A stretch of DNA of 64,000 nt from CALJFL01 sp963669435 (GTDB taxonomy: Bacteria > Pseudomonadota > Gammaproteobacteria > Pseudomonadales > Halieaceae), in contig OY770025.1 in the NCBI GenBank assembly GCA_963669435.1, positions 3,658,001 to 3,722,000 on the forward strand. The letters are read 5' to 3'. The stretch's first letter is position 1; each line of letters opens with the position of its first letter. The notes under the pieces were generated by a model. The model ran no database searches. It was not told the DNA's origin and worked only from the letters and a program-made list of their open reading frames with translations. The translations under genes were made by a program, and so were the position numbers. Of this stretch, positions 17,539 to 26,924 are shown piece by piece.

Positions 17539-19812
17539 ATGAACAAAGCTGACTTTCTACGCAAGCCCACCCCTTCAACTTCACTGCTGCCGTTGACGGC
17601 TGCGGTGATGATGGCATCTACGCTGTCCAGTGCGCCGGCATTGGGGCAGGGGGACGCACTGGTACTTGAAGAAGTTGTGGTTACAGCGCGAAAACGGGAT
17701 GAGTCGCTGCAGGAGGTACCGGTCTCGGTGACCTCAATTTCAGCTGAATTGCAGAACCCCACGATTCGCAATCTGACCGACCTGGAGGGTTATGCACCTA
17801 ACCTGACCATCGCAGCGGGAACTGCCGGACCCGGCGCCGCCAATATCTCGATCCGGGGAGTGAGCTACCAGGAAGTAGACAAGAGCCTTGACCCTTCCAT
17901 CGGCGTTATTCTGGATGGTATCTACCTGGGTACCAATGTCGGCCAGGCGCTGGAAAATTTTGATATTGCGCGCGTAGAAGTCTTGCGTGGCCCTCAGGGA
18001 ACCCTGTTTGGTAAAAACACCATCGGCGGCGTGCTCAATGTGGTCCGCAACAAGCCCACGGGTGATTTCAGCGGTGAATTGCGTGCTGGCACAGGTAGCT
18101 GGGATCTGAAGGACTTCAAGGGGGTCGTGCACTTTCCGATCATCGAGGATGGGCTGGCGGCCAAAGTCTATGCGACAGACAGCAGTCACGATGGCTGGTT
18201 GGAAAATACCACCATTGACGAAGATACCGCGCGCCTGGATACCACCAACTATGGTTTCGCACTGTTAGCAACACCCACCGATAACTTCGAAGCGCTGTTC
18301 AGTTATGACCGTTTGGAAAATGATTCCGATATCGGTGGTTCACATAACCGAAACAGTCCAGATACCTTGTCGTGCGGTGCTTTCGTCGCCGCTGGATTAT
18401 GGCCTAAGGAGGTAGGCTGTGAGGAATTTGATACGGGTAGCGATGAGGACAGCGTTTCCACGAATGATCACCAGAACGCTTTTGTAGAGACGGATGCCTA
18501 TACCCTGAGGATGGAGTGGGATGTAGGCCCCGGCATTATTACTTCCATTACGGGTTACCGTGAAAATGATGAGTTCCGACGCGCAGAATTTGACGGCTCT
18601 GCTGCGCCCTATATCACGCTGACTTTTGACCAGGATTACGAACAGACTAGCCAGGAACTGAACTTCACATCAACCTTCTCGGACAATTTCGACTTTGTCG
18701 CAGGTCTCTACTATTGGGATTCTGAATACAGTCAAACCTCACGGACGATTGGACTGATTACCACAGTGATCTTCGGGTTCCCCCCTGGTACAGAGGGTAC
18801 CCTGAACCAGAATCAGGAGACCGAATCGATTGCCGGGTATTTCCAGGGTGATTGGCATATCAACGACCAGTGGACTGCTACGCTGGGGATGCGCTATACC
18901 CGAGAAGAAAAAGACTTCGCTGCGGAAACTGCCTCGTATTTCCTGGCAGATGGCACACAAATTGTTGATGGTACTTTCGGAACAGAATCTGAAGAGTGGA
19001 GTGAAACTACACCGAAGCTCGGTATCCGCTATCAATATAACGACGACACTATGTTCTTTGCTTCCTACGCACAGGGCTTTAAGAGTGGTGGCTTCTTTGG
19101 CCGTAACACCACCGTCGCCGGGTTTACCACGCCTTATGATCCTGAGTACGTGGACACCTACGAGCTTGGTGTGAAAAGTGACCTGCTGGATGGGCGAGTG
19201 AGATTCAATGCGACGCTCTTCTTCAGTGAATACACCGACAAGCAAGAAGAAAACTTTGTACTGCTCGATGATGGAACGGTCGGGACCCTGGTGTTGAATG
19301 CCGGTGAGGTAGATATGCCAGGTGTAGAGTTGGAGTTGACTGCACTGTTAACGGAACACTTTAGATTGCGGGCTACTTACGGATACCTGGACGCTGAATA
19401 CACAGAGTATGATGCTGACCTCAACAATGACGGTATCGTTACCGATAATACCGATCTCGACTTGCGCAGGGCACCTGAGAACACCTTTGGCGCCTCAGCC
19501 ATATATTCGCGCGCTATTGGTAACGGTGAATTCACTGCTGACCTGACGTACAGCTGGAAAGATGATTACGAGACGATTAATACCAATAACCCGGTAGGTT
19601 CCGTCGATGGCTTTGGCATTTGGAATGGCTCGCTTGATTATATCTACGACAATAGCTGGCAGATCAGTGTGTACGGTCGCAACCTGGCCGATGAACGTAC
19701 GCTCGTAGCAACTACGCCCATTTCGATTCTGTCCTCGTTTGGTACTTACAACCAGCCACGTAGCTGGGGCGTTGAGGTGCGATACACGTTCGGTGGATTG
19801 GCAGGCGATTAA
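17539..19812 (+). CDS. TonB-dependent outer-membrane receptor
   Basis: Outer-membrane active importer of 757 aa. Seen: N-terminal export signal ending near APALGQG, TonB box and plug start LVLEEVVVTARKR at residues 41-53, plug motif VEVLRGPQGTLFGKNTIGG, and C-terminal barrel segments such as YELGVKSDLLDGRVRFNATLF and GVEVRYTF. The chain ends FGGLAGD, not in the terminal aromatic residue usual for outer-membrane barrels; four to six extra residues follow it. Located between acyl-CoA catabolic genes and an acyl-CoA synthetase, so a hydrophobic or siderophore-like ligand is possible. A strong terminator follows. Confidence 0.93.
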   Translation: MNKADFLRKPTPSTSLLPLTAAVMMASTLSSAPALGQGDALVLEEVVVTARKRDESLQEVPVSVTSISAELQNPTIRNLTDLEGYAPNLTIAAGTAGPGAANISIRGVSYQEVDKSLDPSIGVILDGIYLGTNVGQALENFDIARVEVLRGPQGTLFGKNTIGGVLNVVRNKPTGDFSGELRAGTGSWDLKDFKGVVHFPIIEDGLAAKVYATDSSHDGWLENTTIDEDTARLDTTNYGFALLATPTDNFEALFSYDRLENDSDIGGSHNRNSPDTLSCGAFVAAGLWPKEVGCEEFDTGSDEDSVSTNDHQNAFVETDAYTLRMEWDVGPGIITSITGYRENDEFRRAEFDGSAAPYITLTFDQDYEQTSQELNFTSTFSDNFDFVAGLYYWDSEYSQTSRTIGLITTVIFGFPPGTEGTLNQNQETESIAGYFQGDWHINDQWTATLGMRYTREEKDFAAETASYFLADGTQIVDGTFGTESEEWSETTPKLGIRYQYNDDTMFFASYAQGFKSGGFFGRNTTVAGFTTPYDPEYVDTYELGVKSDLLDGRVRFNATLFFSEYTDKQEENFVLLDDGTVGTLVLNAGEVDMPGVELELTALLTEHFRLRATYGYLDAEYTEYDADLNNDGIVTDNTDLDLRRAPENTFGASAIYSRAIGNGEFTADLTYSWKDDYETINTNNPVGSVDGFGIWNGSLDYIYDNSWQISVYGRNLADERTLVATTPISILSSFGTYNQPRSWGVEVRYTFGGLAGD

Positions 19813-19834
19813 CGAACTGCCAACTGCAGTGCAT

Positions 19835-19860
19835 GAGAGGAGCCCCGGCTCCTCTCTTTG
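19835..19860 (+). terminator. Rho-independent terminator after TonB receptor
   Basis: GAGAGGAG-CCCCGG-CTCCTCTC, a perfect 8-bp stem (10 bp if the loop closes further), followed by TTTG. It lies 23 bp after the receptor stop. Confidence 0.75.
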
Positions 19861-19952
19861 TTTCTGTCGGGACGCTAGATTCGAATCAGCAAAATACAAC
19901 GTTCTTGAGAATGCCGGGACCCGTGGCCCCGGGGATACAGTGAGGTGAAACT

Positions 19953-21572
19953 ATGAACTGGAATCTCGGAGATATCCTGGAAGCCGTAGAGGGAGTGGTA
20001 CCGCCTGAGACCGATGCGCTGATTCATGGCGAGCGCACCATTTCTTGGGGTGAATTGCGACAACGCAGTAACAACCTGGTCAGGCATTTACAGCGCCTTG
20101 GTCTGGAGCCGGGCGACAAGGTCGCGTTCTACCTGCGTAACCATCCCGCCTACATGGAGTCGGTTGTGGTGTGCTTCAAGGGCAGGTTTGTGCACACCAA
20201 TATCAATTATCGCTACACCGACGATGAACTGCTGTACATCCTGGATAACTCGGATGCCGCTGCAGTGATTTACGACGAGGAATTTGCCGGTAGGGTAGAG
20301 GATATTCGTGAGCGGGCCGACAAGGTGCGCGTCTGGGTAAACTTATGTGAAGATGCCTCCGCTGACGTTCCCAACGGACAAAACTATGAAGCCCTTGCCC
20401 TGGATGGCGACGGTAGCCCTGTACCCGTGGAACGTTCCCCGGATGACCTCTTGTTTATCTATACCGGTGGTACTACTGGTATGCCCAAGGGCGTTATGTG
20501 GCGCCAGGAAGATTTCTTCCACGGCACCGGTAGTGGCGCGATACCCGCGTTCGGCATACCTGCACCTGCTGACCTGGCAGCACACGTGGCGGGTATTAAG
20601 CCGATCATCGGGCAGTTCCGCCAATTGGTGGGTTCGCCACTGATGCATGGTATGGGTATGATTTCAGGCATCGTTACCCTGATGTGGGGCGGTACTGTTA
20701 TCACACTCACGCAGAATAATTTTGACCCGCAGGAAGCCTGGCAGACGGTTAGCGATAAACGCGCGACAGCGATGGCCATTGTGGGTGATGTGTTTGCCAG
20801 GCCTTTATTGAAGGTGCTGCAGGACGAGCACGAAAAATACGACCTTTCCTCCATGGGTGGCATGGTTTCTTCGGGGGTGATGTGGAGCAAGGAGGTTAAG
20901 CAGGGGCTACTCCAGTTTATGCCCCAGGCGATGCTAACCGATGGGTTTAGCTCGTCAGAGGCATTTGGCCTCGCTGCATCGGTGACCACCATTGACGGGG
21001 AGTCCGAAGTCGCGACCTTTTCGGTTGGGCCGAATTGCAAAGTGTTCAGTGAGGATTTGCGCGAGATTACTCCGGGGTCCGACGAGCCGGGACTGATTGC
21101 CCGTAGCGGTCCCATACCCATGGGCTATTACAAGGATCCCGAAAAGAGCGCCAAGACCTTCCCGGTGATCGATGGAGTACGTTACACCATGCCGGGTGAC
21201 TGGTGTATTGTCGCCGAGGACGGAACGCTGACCCTGTTGGGCCGGGGCAGTGTCTGCATCAATACCGGTGGCGAGAAGGTGTACCCTGAGGAAGTGGAAG
21301 AAAGCCTGAAATTGCACGCCAGTGTGGAAGACGCGCTGGTCGTTGGTTTGCCCGATGAAAAATGGGGGCAGCGCATTGTTGCTGTTGTGCAATTGAACGC
21401 AGGGCACGCGCTTGATGAGCTGGCGTTGCGCAACCAGGTGCGCGAGAACCTCGCCGGCTACAAGGTCCCCAAGGAAATCTACGAGATTGAAGACCTTGGT
21501 CGCGGGCCCAATGGCAAGGCGGACTACAAGGCCATAACCCGTTATGCTGAAGCACAGTCTGGCGCAGCCTGA
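19953..21572 (+). CDS. Acyl-CoA synthetase, AMP-forming
   Basis: ATP-dependent CoA ligase of the ANL superfamily, 539 aa. Seen: P-loop TGGTTGMPKG at residues 171-180, the hinge TLLGRGSVCINTGGEKVYPEEVE, and the catalytic lysine region RGPNGKADYK near the C-terminus. The segment around MWRQEDFFHGTGSG resembles the FadD-type enzymes found in steroid and terpenoid catabolism. GAGGTG precedes the ATG. It follows the receptor terminator and precedes the DUF3604 gene by about 60 bp. Confidence 0.9.
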   Translation: MNWNLGDILEAVEGVVPPETDALIHGERTISWGELRQRSNNLVRHLQRLGLEPGDKVAFYLRNHPAYMESVVVCFKGRFVHTNINYRYTDDELLYILDNSDAAAVIYDEEFAGRVEDIRERADKVRVWVNLCEDASADVPNGQNYEALALDGDGSPVPVERSPDDLLFIYTGGTTGMPKGVMWRQEDFFHGTGSGAIPAFGIPAPADLAAHVAGIKPIIGQFRQLVGSPLMHGMGMISGIVTLMWGGTVITLTQNNFDPQEAWQTVSDKRATAMAIVGDVFARPLLKVLQDEHEKYDLSSMGGMVSSGVMWSKEVKQGLLQFMPQAMLTDGFSSSEAFGLAASVTTIDGESEVATFSVGPNCKVFSEDLREITPGSDEPGLIARSGPIPMGYYKDPEKSAKTFPVIDGVRYTMPGDWCIVAEDGTLTLLGRGSVCINTGGEKVYPEEVEESLKLHASVEDALVVGLPDEKWGQRIVAVVQLNAGHALDELALRNQVRENLAGYKVPKEIYEIEDLGRGPNGKADYKAITRYAEAQSGAA

Positions 21573-21633
21573 TTTTTGCATCTGGTAAGCAGAGCCGTCA
21601 GATTAGCGCTAACCCACATTGAGGTGTAGGCCG

Positions 21634-23493
21634 ATGTACAGAGCTTTTCGTTTTTCGCTCCCTGGCGCGATGATTGCGCTTTTACTGGTCCTCTCACTTA
21701 CGGTATCGGCTGATACACCGTCCCATCCCTATTCTCCCGGTGTGGACCAGGACTTTCCCCGCAATGTGTACTGGGGCGATACCCACTTGCATACGCGCAA
21801 TTCCTCCGACGCTTACACGACCGAGAATACCAACCTATCGCCGGACGATGCTTATCGATTTGCGCGGGGCGAGGAAATCATCGCGCACAATGCGATGCCG
21901 GTGCGCTTGCGCCGCCCCCTGGATTTTCTCATGGTCGCCGACCACGCGTCCTACCTTGGAGCGTACTACCGTTTCCATAAAGGCGACCCGCTGGTGGTGG
22001 ATACCGAGGTGGGCCGCCGCTGGGAGACTTACAACGATCCGGTCAAGTGGCTCTTCGAGTTCACCGAGAGCGTGAACAATCCTGAGGAAAACCCTGCGCT
22101 ACCCGAATCGTCCAAACACAGCATCTGGGTAGAAGAGGTGGTCAAGGCGGCAGACCGCAACAACGTTCCCGGTTTGTTTACCGCATTTACTGGCTATGAA
22201 TGGACCTCGATGATCTCCGGCAACAATTTGCACCGGGTGGTTATTTTCAAGGACGGGGAAGAAAAGACCGCGCAGACCACTCCGTTTTCGGCGCACGACA
22301 GCGTTGATCCGGAAGATCTCTGGGCACACCTGGCTGAGTACGAGGAGCGTACCGGGGGCCAGGCGATGACCATTGCCCACAATGGTAACGTCAGTAATGG
22401 TTTGATGTTTGACGACCAGACGGTTTCGGGTGACCCCTTAAGTTCCGCTTACGCCGCAACCCGGGCGCGTTGGGAGCCCCTGTATGAGGTTACCCAGGTC
22501 AAGGGTGATGGTGAGGCCCACCCCTATCTTTCGCCCACTGACGAGTTTGCCGACTACGAAACCTGGGACTTCGGCAACATCGACATGACTGCTGATAAAG
22601 ACAAGGCCATGTTGAAACACGAGTACGCGCGCAGTGCGCTCAAACTCGGGCTAAAGTTTGAATCCGAGTTGGGGGTAAACCCCTTCAAGTTCGGCATGAT
22701 AGGCAGTACCGATTCGCACACCTCGCTCGCCACGGCGGCGGAAGATAATTTTTTCGGCAAGTTCCCGGAGTCTGAACCCGGGCCGCAACGCTTCTCCAAC
22801 AAGATGGTTGGGGCTCTCTGGGAAAACTGGCGGATCACGGCATCGGGCTATGCGGCAGTGTGGGCTGCTGAAAATACCCGCGAAGCGCTGTTCGAGGCGA
22901 TGCGTCGTCGTGAAACCTACGCCACCACGGGCTCAAGAATCGTCGTGCGATTCTTTGGCGGCTGGGAGTACCAGGCTGCCGATCTTGAGAAACCCGACTA
23001 CCTCGCGGCGGCCTATCAACGCGGGGTGCCTATGGGGAGTGACCTGAGTAGCGCGCCGAGCGGTGTGGCGCCGCGTTTTATGGCGATAGCAGCCAAGGAC
23101 CCGGACGGGGCAAACCTCGACAGGGTGCAGATCATTAAGGGCTGGTTGGACGACAAGGGTGAGCTTCAGGAGGCTATCTACGACGTGGCGCTGTCTGATG
23201 AACGCGAGGTGGATGCCAGCACCGGGAAAGCGCCCCCGGTGGGTAGCACGGTGGATGTGGCGAACGCCAGCTATACCAATAGTATTGGAGAGCCTTATCT
23301 TGCCGCTGTATGGCAAGATCCTGACTTTGATCCGCAGCAACGCGCTTTTTACTACGCGCGGGTGATCGAGATTCCCACACCGCGCTGGAATGTGTACGAC
23401 GCCAAGTACTTTAACGTGCCTATGAACGACGACATGCCCCGGCTTAACCAGGATAGGGCCTATACATCGCCTATCTGGTACACGCCAGAGTAG
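21634..23493 (+). CDS. DUF3604 family exported protein
   Basis: 619-aa protein of the DUF3604 family, whose biochemical role is not established. Seen: signal peptide with hydrophobic core GAMIALLLVLSLTVSA, then metal-binding looking motifs YWGDTHLHTRNSSDA and MVADHASYLG that resemble the PHP phosphoesterase fold, and GSTDSHTSLA later in the chain. A metal-dependent hydrolase in the periplasm is a fair inference. Start: ATG at 21634, 7 nt after GAGGTG; the longer frame from 21619 adds five residues and disturbs the signal peptide. Neighbours suggest a link to lipid-like substrates, but this is context only. Confidence 0.85.
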   Translation: MYRAFRFSLPGAMIALLLVLSLTVSADTPSHPYSPGVDQDFPRNVYWGDTHLHTRNSSDAYTTENTNLSPDDAYRFARGEEIIAHNAMPVRLRRPLDFLMVADHASYLGAYYRFHKGDPLVVDTEVGRRWETYNDPVKWLFEFTESVNNPEENPALPESSKHSIWVEEVVKAADRNNVPGLFTAFTGYEWTSMISGNNLHRVVIFKDGEEKTAQTTPFSAHDSVDPEDLWAHLAEYEERTGGQAMTIAHNGNVSNGLMFDDQTVSGDPLSSAYAATRARWEPLYEVTQVKGDGEAHPYLSPTDEFADYETWDFGNIDMTADKDKAMLKHEYARSALKLGLKFESELGVNPFKFGMIGSTDSHTSLATAAEDNFFGKFPESEPGPQRFSNKMVGALWENWRITASGYAAVWAAENTREALFEAMRRRETYATTGSRIVVRFFGGWEYQAADLEKPDYLAAAYQRGVPMGSDLSSAPSGVAPRFMAIAAKDPDGANLDRVQIIKGWLDDKGELQEAIYDVALSDEREVDASTGKAPPVGSTVDVANASYTNSIGEPYLAAVWQDPDFDPQQRAFYYARVIEIPTPRWNVYDAKYFNVPMNDDMPRLNQDRAYTSPIWYTPE

Positions 23494-23516
23494 CGTGATA
23501 CTGCGGTTGGGAATGG

Positions 23517-24128
23517 CTATTTCTTAGGGGTCAGCCCACTGTACAGGTACATGGAATCCCTGAACAACTTGCGCGCCTTGGTAAGCTTCAGTTTTTTATC
23601 AAAGTACACCGCGGTGCGTAAGCCTATCAGGAGCGCGTAGGCCAATTCTGCAGCGTCCCTGGCATTGGCGCCGTTACCCAGGGGAGTTTGCTCAAACAAC
23701 TCAGTAAGGTGAGCCTTGCAAGCACTGTCGACGCGGGATTTTTCTTCCTTCAGTACGTCGTCATTCACCGCTACCCCGAAGCTCTCCAGCATGAAGCCGA
23801 TTTCGGAATGATCGATGGTGCGGCCTGAGAAATAGAGTTTTACCAGCTTTTCGATCTGGACTTCCGGGCTATCCTTGCGAAAACCCTCCAGCTCTCGGAG
23901 AATGCGGCTCGCCATATTCTCAAAGTACTGCTCGAAGATTGCCTCGGTGCCATCAAAATAGTACAGCACGTGGCTGGGATAGAGGTCAGCCTTTTTTGCC
24001 ACGTCCTGCAAGGTGGTCTTGGCGTAACCTTTCTCTATTACGCATTCATGAAACGCTTCCAGAATACTCCGGCGGCGCTGGTTACCGCGTTTCGTGGCAT
24101 TCTGCTTTGGCCTTGCGCCTGCTGGCAT
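23517..24128 (-). CDS. TetR/AcrR family transcriptional regulator
   Basis: 203-aa repressor-type protein. Seen: N-terminal helix-turn-helix with TTLQDVAKKADLYPSHVLYYFDGTEAIF at about residues 38-65, and a helical ligand domain behind it. ATG at 24128 follows GGAG by 9 nt. It is the only TetR-type gene in the catabolic region, so it is the first candidate to bind the dyads at 2260, 8072 and 30504, or the palindrome at 10046 and 26842. No copy of either dyad was seen in its own short upstream region, so autoregulation through them is not supported. Acyl-CoA type ligands are common in such contexts. Confidence 0.9.
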   Translation of the reverse strand: MPAGARPKQNATKRGNQRRRSILEAFHECVIEKGYAKTTLQDVAKKADLYPSHVLYYFDGTEAIFEQYFENMASRILRELEGFRKDSPEVQIEKLVKLYFSGRTIDHSEIGFMLESFGVAVNDDVLKEEKSRVDSACKAHLTELFEQTPLGNGANARDAAELAYALLIGLRTAVYFDKKLKLTKARKLFRDSMYLYSGLTPKK

Positions 24129-24224
24129 TGGTACCGCTCTCCGTCAATTCGTGCTCTACCGCCGCTCTGCAGCCCCTGCCGTTGAGCGCCGGAGCCGCAC
24201 TCTACGCTCTCTGGCTACCCCGGG

Positions 24225-25754
24225 TCAATTGGTCTGAGCGCCTACCAGCGTGAAGTGTAACCGCTCATCGCCGACAGATTCGACGGTGACCGGGCGACCG
24301 GTGGGGTCGTTGTTCAACATATCGGTTGCGGTGGCGTTGTCGTCGGGAGCCGTCGTGGCGACAAATCGCTCACCGTCAACGGTTTCGCCCAGGATGATCG
24401 CTTGCACCTCGCCATCTCGCCCGTAATTGACGGTATAGGACAGTATTTTTCCCGCGTCCGGCTGCAGGCAAATCTCACGCTTTTCGAGCGAGCTGGGATC
24501 CAGCTGTGTGTCGGCCGTTGCCCAATTCACGGTGGATGGGCGCGAGGAGAAAACGCCCACGGCGTGTTTCGACAGCATGCCACCATTGGCGGTGACCAGG
24601 CTGTACTCTAGCGGCTGTGCTCTCCCTCGCCAAACTGCCTCAACTAGGGCATGCATGCTGTAATTGTTGCCCGGCCCGCCGAAGTAGGGAAGCCCGCCGG
24701 TGAGCGTGAGGGGCCTACTACCGTCTCTTGGCAGGTGCAGGCTATTGGCAATGGCGTTAACGGCACAAGGGAAACAACTGTAGATATCGATGAGTGCAAT
24801 ATCGTCGATCTGCACGGCCGCCTGCTGCAGCGCGCGATCAAGCACTTTGTCGGCCATCGCCGAGTGAGCGGGGTCGGATCTGTGGCTGAGTTGAAGCTCT
24901 TTTCCTTCTGCCAGTCCATGCAGGTAGATCCATCGACTTTCATCAATACCCAGTTCTTGTGCTTTACCAATACTGCAGACCAGTACGGCCGCGGCCTGAT
25001 TGACACTGTCCTGGGCGATCATGCGCTTGGTATACAGGTGCGTGAGCGGGGGTGCAGTCAGGATATCTTCCGCCGTCTGGCGGCCTGTAAACTGTGCGTG
25101 GGGATTGTTCTCGGCAACCTCGCTGAAGTTCGCCAGCAGATTTGCCGCCTCTTGCTGGTGCTCTTGTACACTCTGTCCTGCCTTGTGACGCTGGGCTTGC
25201 TCGATCAACGCAAAGTAATACATCACGTTCATCAGTCCATTGTTCATTTCCTGACTGGTAGCCACGTCGATACCCGTTTCGCGGTCGTCCATCGCGGCGT
25301 CCGGAAATTGTTCGTTCCAGTCGAGGTCCAGCTGCTGGCGCTCGGCTGAGCGCTGGTTTTTCAGGGCTTCAGCGCCGACCAGCATTACCACCTCGCGCTC
25401 GCCTCGGGCAATATCCGCGGCAAACTCTATCAGGCGGGACTGGGGTTCATTGCCTCCCGTCGCTGTGTAGATGCGGTCGCGAGGCTTGGCGCCGATGGCT
25501 TGAGCGACAGATTCGGGGGGGTTGTCGCTGCGGCCGAATTTGCAGGGCCAAAGATGCCCCATGTCGGAAAATAATCGCGTGAAGCAAATAGTGTCGATAT
25601 GTGCCTGGATATTATCGGCGCCGGTGTCTGTAAGGGCCAACTTTGCTGCGTTGCTGGCCAGGTCGGTAGGCGATTCGTCACCTGCTTCACGCCGTACCAA
25701 TTGCCCTGCGCCCACCAGTACCGGTGTACTGGCAGGCAATTGTTGCTCGCCCAT
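24225..25754 (-). CDS. Thiolase-like protein lacking the nucleophilic cysteine
   Basis: 509 aa, longer than ordinary thiolases (about 390-400) by a C-terminal domain beginning near residue 410 (DGEVQAIILGETVDGERFVA), as in the mycobacterial thiolase-like TLP group. At the position where thiolases carry the reactive Cys the sequence reads YTATGGNEPQSRL (residues 96-108), with no cysteine. The later motifs YSCFPCAVNAIANSL and GGLPYFGGPGNNYSMHALVEA are kept. A non-thiolytic or regulatory binding role is therefore likely. The ATG at 25754 lies 2 bp after the stop of the LLM gene upstream on the minus strand, so they form an operon. Confidence 0.85.
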   Translation of the reverse strand: MGEQQLPASTPVLVGAGQLVRREAGDESPTDLASNAAKLALTDTGADNIQAHIDTICFTRLFSDMGHLWPCKFGRSDNPPESVAQAIGAKPRDRIYTATGGNEPQSRLIEFAADIARGEREVVMLVGAEALKNQRSAERQQLDLDWNEQFPDAAMDDRETGIDVATSQEMNNGLMNVMYYFALIEQAQRHKAGQSVQEHQQEAANLLANFSEVAENNPHAQFTGRQTAEDILTAPPLTHLYTKRMIAQDSVNQAAAVLVCSIGKAQELGIDESRWIYLHGLAEGKELQLSHRSDPAHSAMADKVLDRALQQAAVQIDDIALIDIYSCFPCAVNAIANSLHLPRDGSRPLTLTGGLPYFGGPGNNYSMHALVEAVWRGRAQPLEYSLVTANGGMLSKHAVGVFSSRPSTVNWATADTQLDPSSLEKREICLQPDAGKILSYTVNYGRDGEVQAIILGETVDGERFVATTAPDDNATATDMLNNDPTGRPVTVESVGDERLHFTLVGAQTN

Positions 25755-25756
25755 TG

Positions 25757-26773
25757 TTACAGTACCAACTCCGCTACATCGCGCAATTGTGCTTCATCGT
25801 CTGTATTGATGAGCAGGGTGGTCACCTTGGAATCCCGCCATGCCTGTAGGCGATCCTTGATACGGTCTTTGGGGCCTACCAGGGTCATTTGGTCTGCGAG
25901 TTCATCGGGAATAACGCGCGCCGCCTCGTCTCTTTTTCCTTCGAAAAACAGTTTCTGGATGGTTTCCGCTTCTTCTTCATAGCCCATACGCTCAAACAGG
26001 CGCTTATGGAAGTTGGTGGACTGGGCGCCCATGCCGCCAATGTAAAAGCTCATGAAGTACTTGAAGCCTAACAGCGCGGATTCGATATCGTCGGTTACGC
26101 TGACCGACACCATTTGTGCAATGTCAAAATCGGGTCGCATGTTCTGTAGCGACTCGTCATACACGCTTTCATCGTACGGGTTATAAAACAGGGGTATCCA
26201 ACCATCGGCGATTTCGGTGGACATCGCGATATTCTTGGGGCCTTCCGCACCCAGGTAGATGGGTATCTTATTGCGCACCGGGTGAACGATAGGCTTCAGT
26301 GGTTTGCCCAGACCGGTACCGTCTTCGCCGGGATAGGGCAGGGGGTAGTGCGGTCCCTCATTGGTTACCGGTGCCTCGCGGGCAAAGACCTGCCTGATAA
26401 CGTCAATGTATTCACGGGTGCGGGCCAGTGGTTTTGGAAAGGGCCTTCCATACCAACCCTCTACTACCTGGGGCCCTGATACGCCCAGACCCAGCATGAA
26501 ACGACCCTCCGACAACAGGTCGAGGCTGAGTGCATGCATGGCACAGGAGGCAGGTGTCCGTCCCGACAACTGCACTACCGCAGTGCCCAGTTTTATCTTG
26601 CTGGTCTGTGCGCCTATCCAGCACAGCGGAGTGAAGGCATCGTTGCCATAGCTTTCCGCTGACCACACAGAGTCGTAGCCCAGGCGCTCCGCTTCCTGCG
26701 CCATGGCCACGAAATTCGGTTTCGGTGCTGCCCCCCAGTAACCCTGCGCCAGGCCCAATTTTAGATCTTTCAT
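25757..26773 (-). CDS. LLM-class (luciferase-like) oxidoreductase
   Basis: 338-aa TIM-barrel flavin/F420 oxidoreductase. Seen: LKLGLAQGYWG, AERLGYDSVWSAES, LSEGRFMLGLGVSGPQVVEGWYGRPF around residues 88-113, and KIPIYLGAEGPKNIAMSTEIADGW around 170-195. The last pattern is strong for the family usually annotated F420-dependent. Start: ATG at 26773 has GGGAG 8 nt upstream; the frame extends to 26827 without a better site. Precedes the thiolase-like gene in a two-gene minus-strand operon and has the TTGAATAAAATTCAA palindrome about 70 bp upstream. Confidence 0.9.
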   Translation of the reverse strand: MKDLKLGLAQGYWGAAPKPNFVAMAQEAERLGYDSVWSAESYGNDAFTPLCWIGAQTSKIKLGTAVVQLSGRTPASCAMHALSLDLLSEGRFMLGLGVSGPQVVEGWYGRPFPKPLARTREYIDVIRQVFAREAPVTNEGPHYPLPYPGEDGTGLGKPLKPIVHPVRNKIPIYLGAEGPKNIAMSTEIADGWIPLFYNPYDESVYDESLQNMRPDFDIAQMVSVSVTDDIESALLGFKYFMSFYIGGMGAQSTNFHKRLFERMGYEEEAETIQKLFFEGKRDEAARVIPDELADQMTLVGPKDRIKDRLQAWRDSKVTTLLINTDDEAQLRDVAELVL

Positions 26774-26841
26774 AGTCGAATCTCCCGAACGGACGTTCTG
26801 TATTAGTGGCGACAAAAACGCACACACCAGTATGCAATTTT

Positions 26842-26856
26842 TTGAATAAAATTCAA
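26842..26856. promoter_or_regulatory. Palindrome TTGAATAAAATTCAA (copy 2)
   Basis: Identical to 10046-10060. It lies 69 bp upstream of the LLM start on the minus strand and downstream of the small coiled-coil gene at 26925. Together with copy 1 it links the CoA transferase and LLM promoters. Confidence 0.5.
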
Positions 26857-26924
26857 GTCGAAAATGCTTAAGAAAGTTTCATGCACCGTGTCTGCAGGCT
26901 GTTCCGAATTTCCCAGGTTGGCCG

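Noticed and set aside
23939..24253. Plus-strand frames overlapping the TetR gene and the gap behind it
   Set aside because: They are antisense to a well-supported regulator and lack a ribosome site; the hydrophobic C-terminus alone is not enough for a gene.
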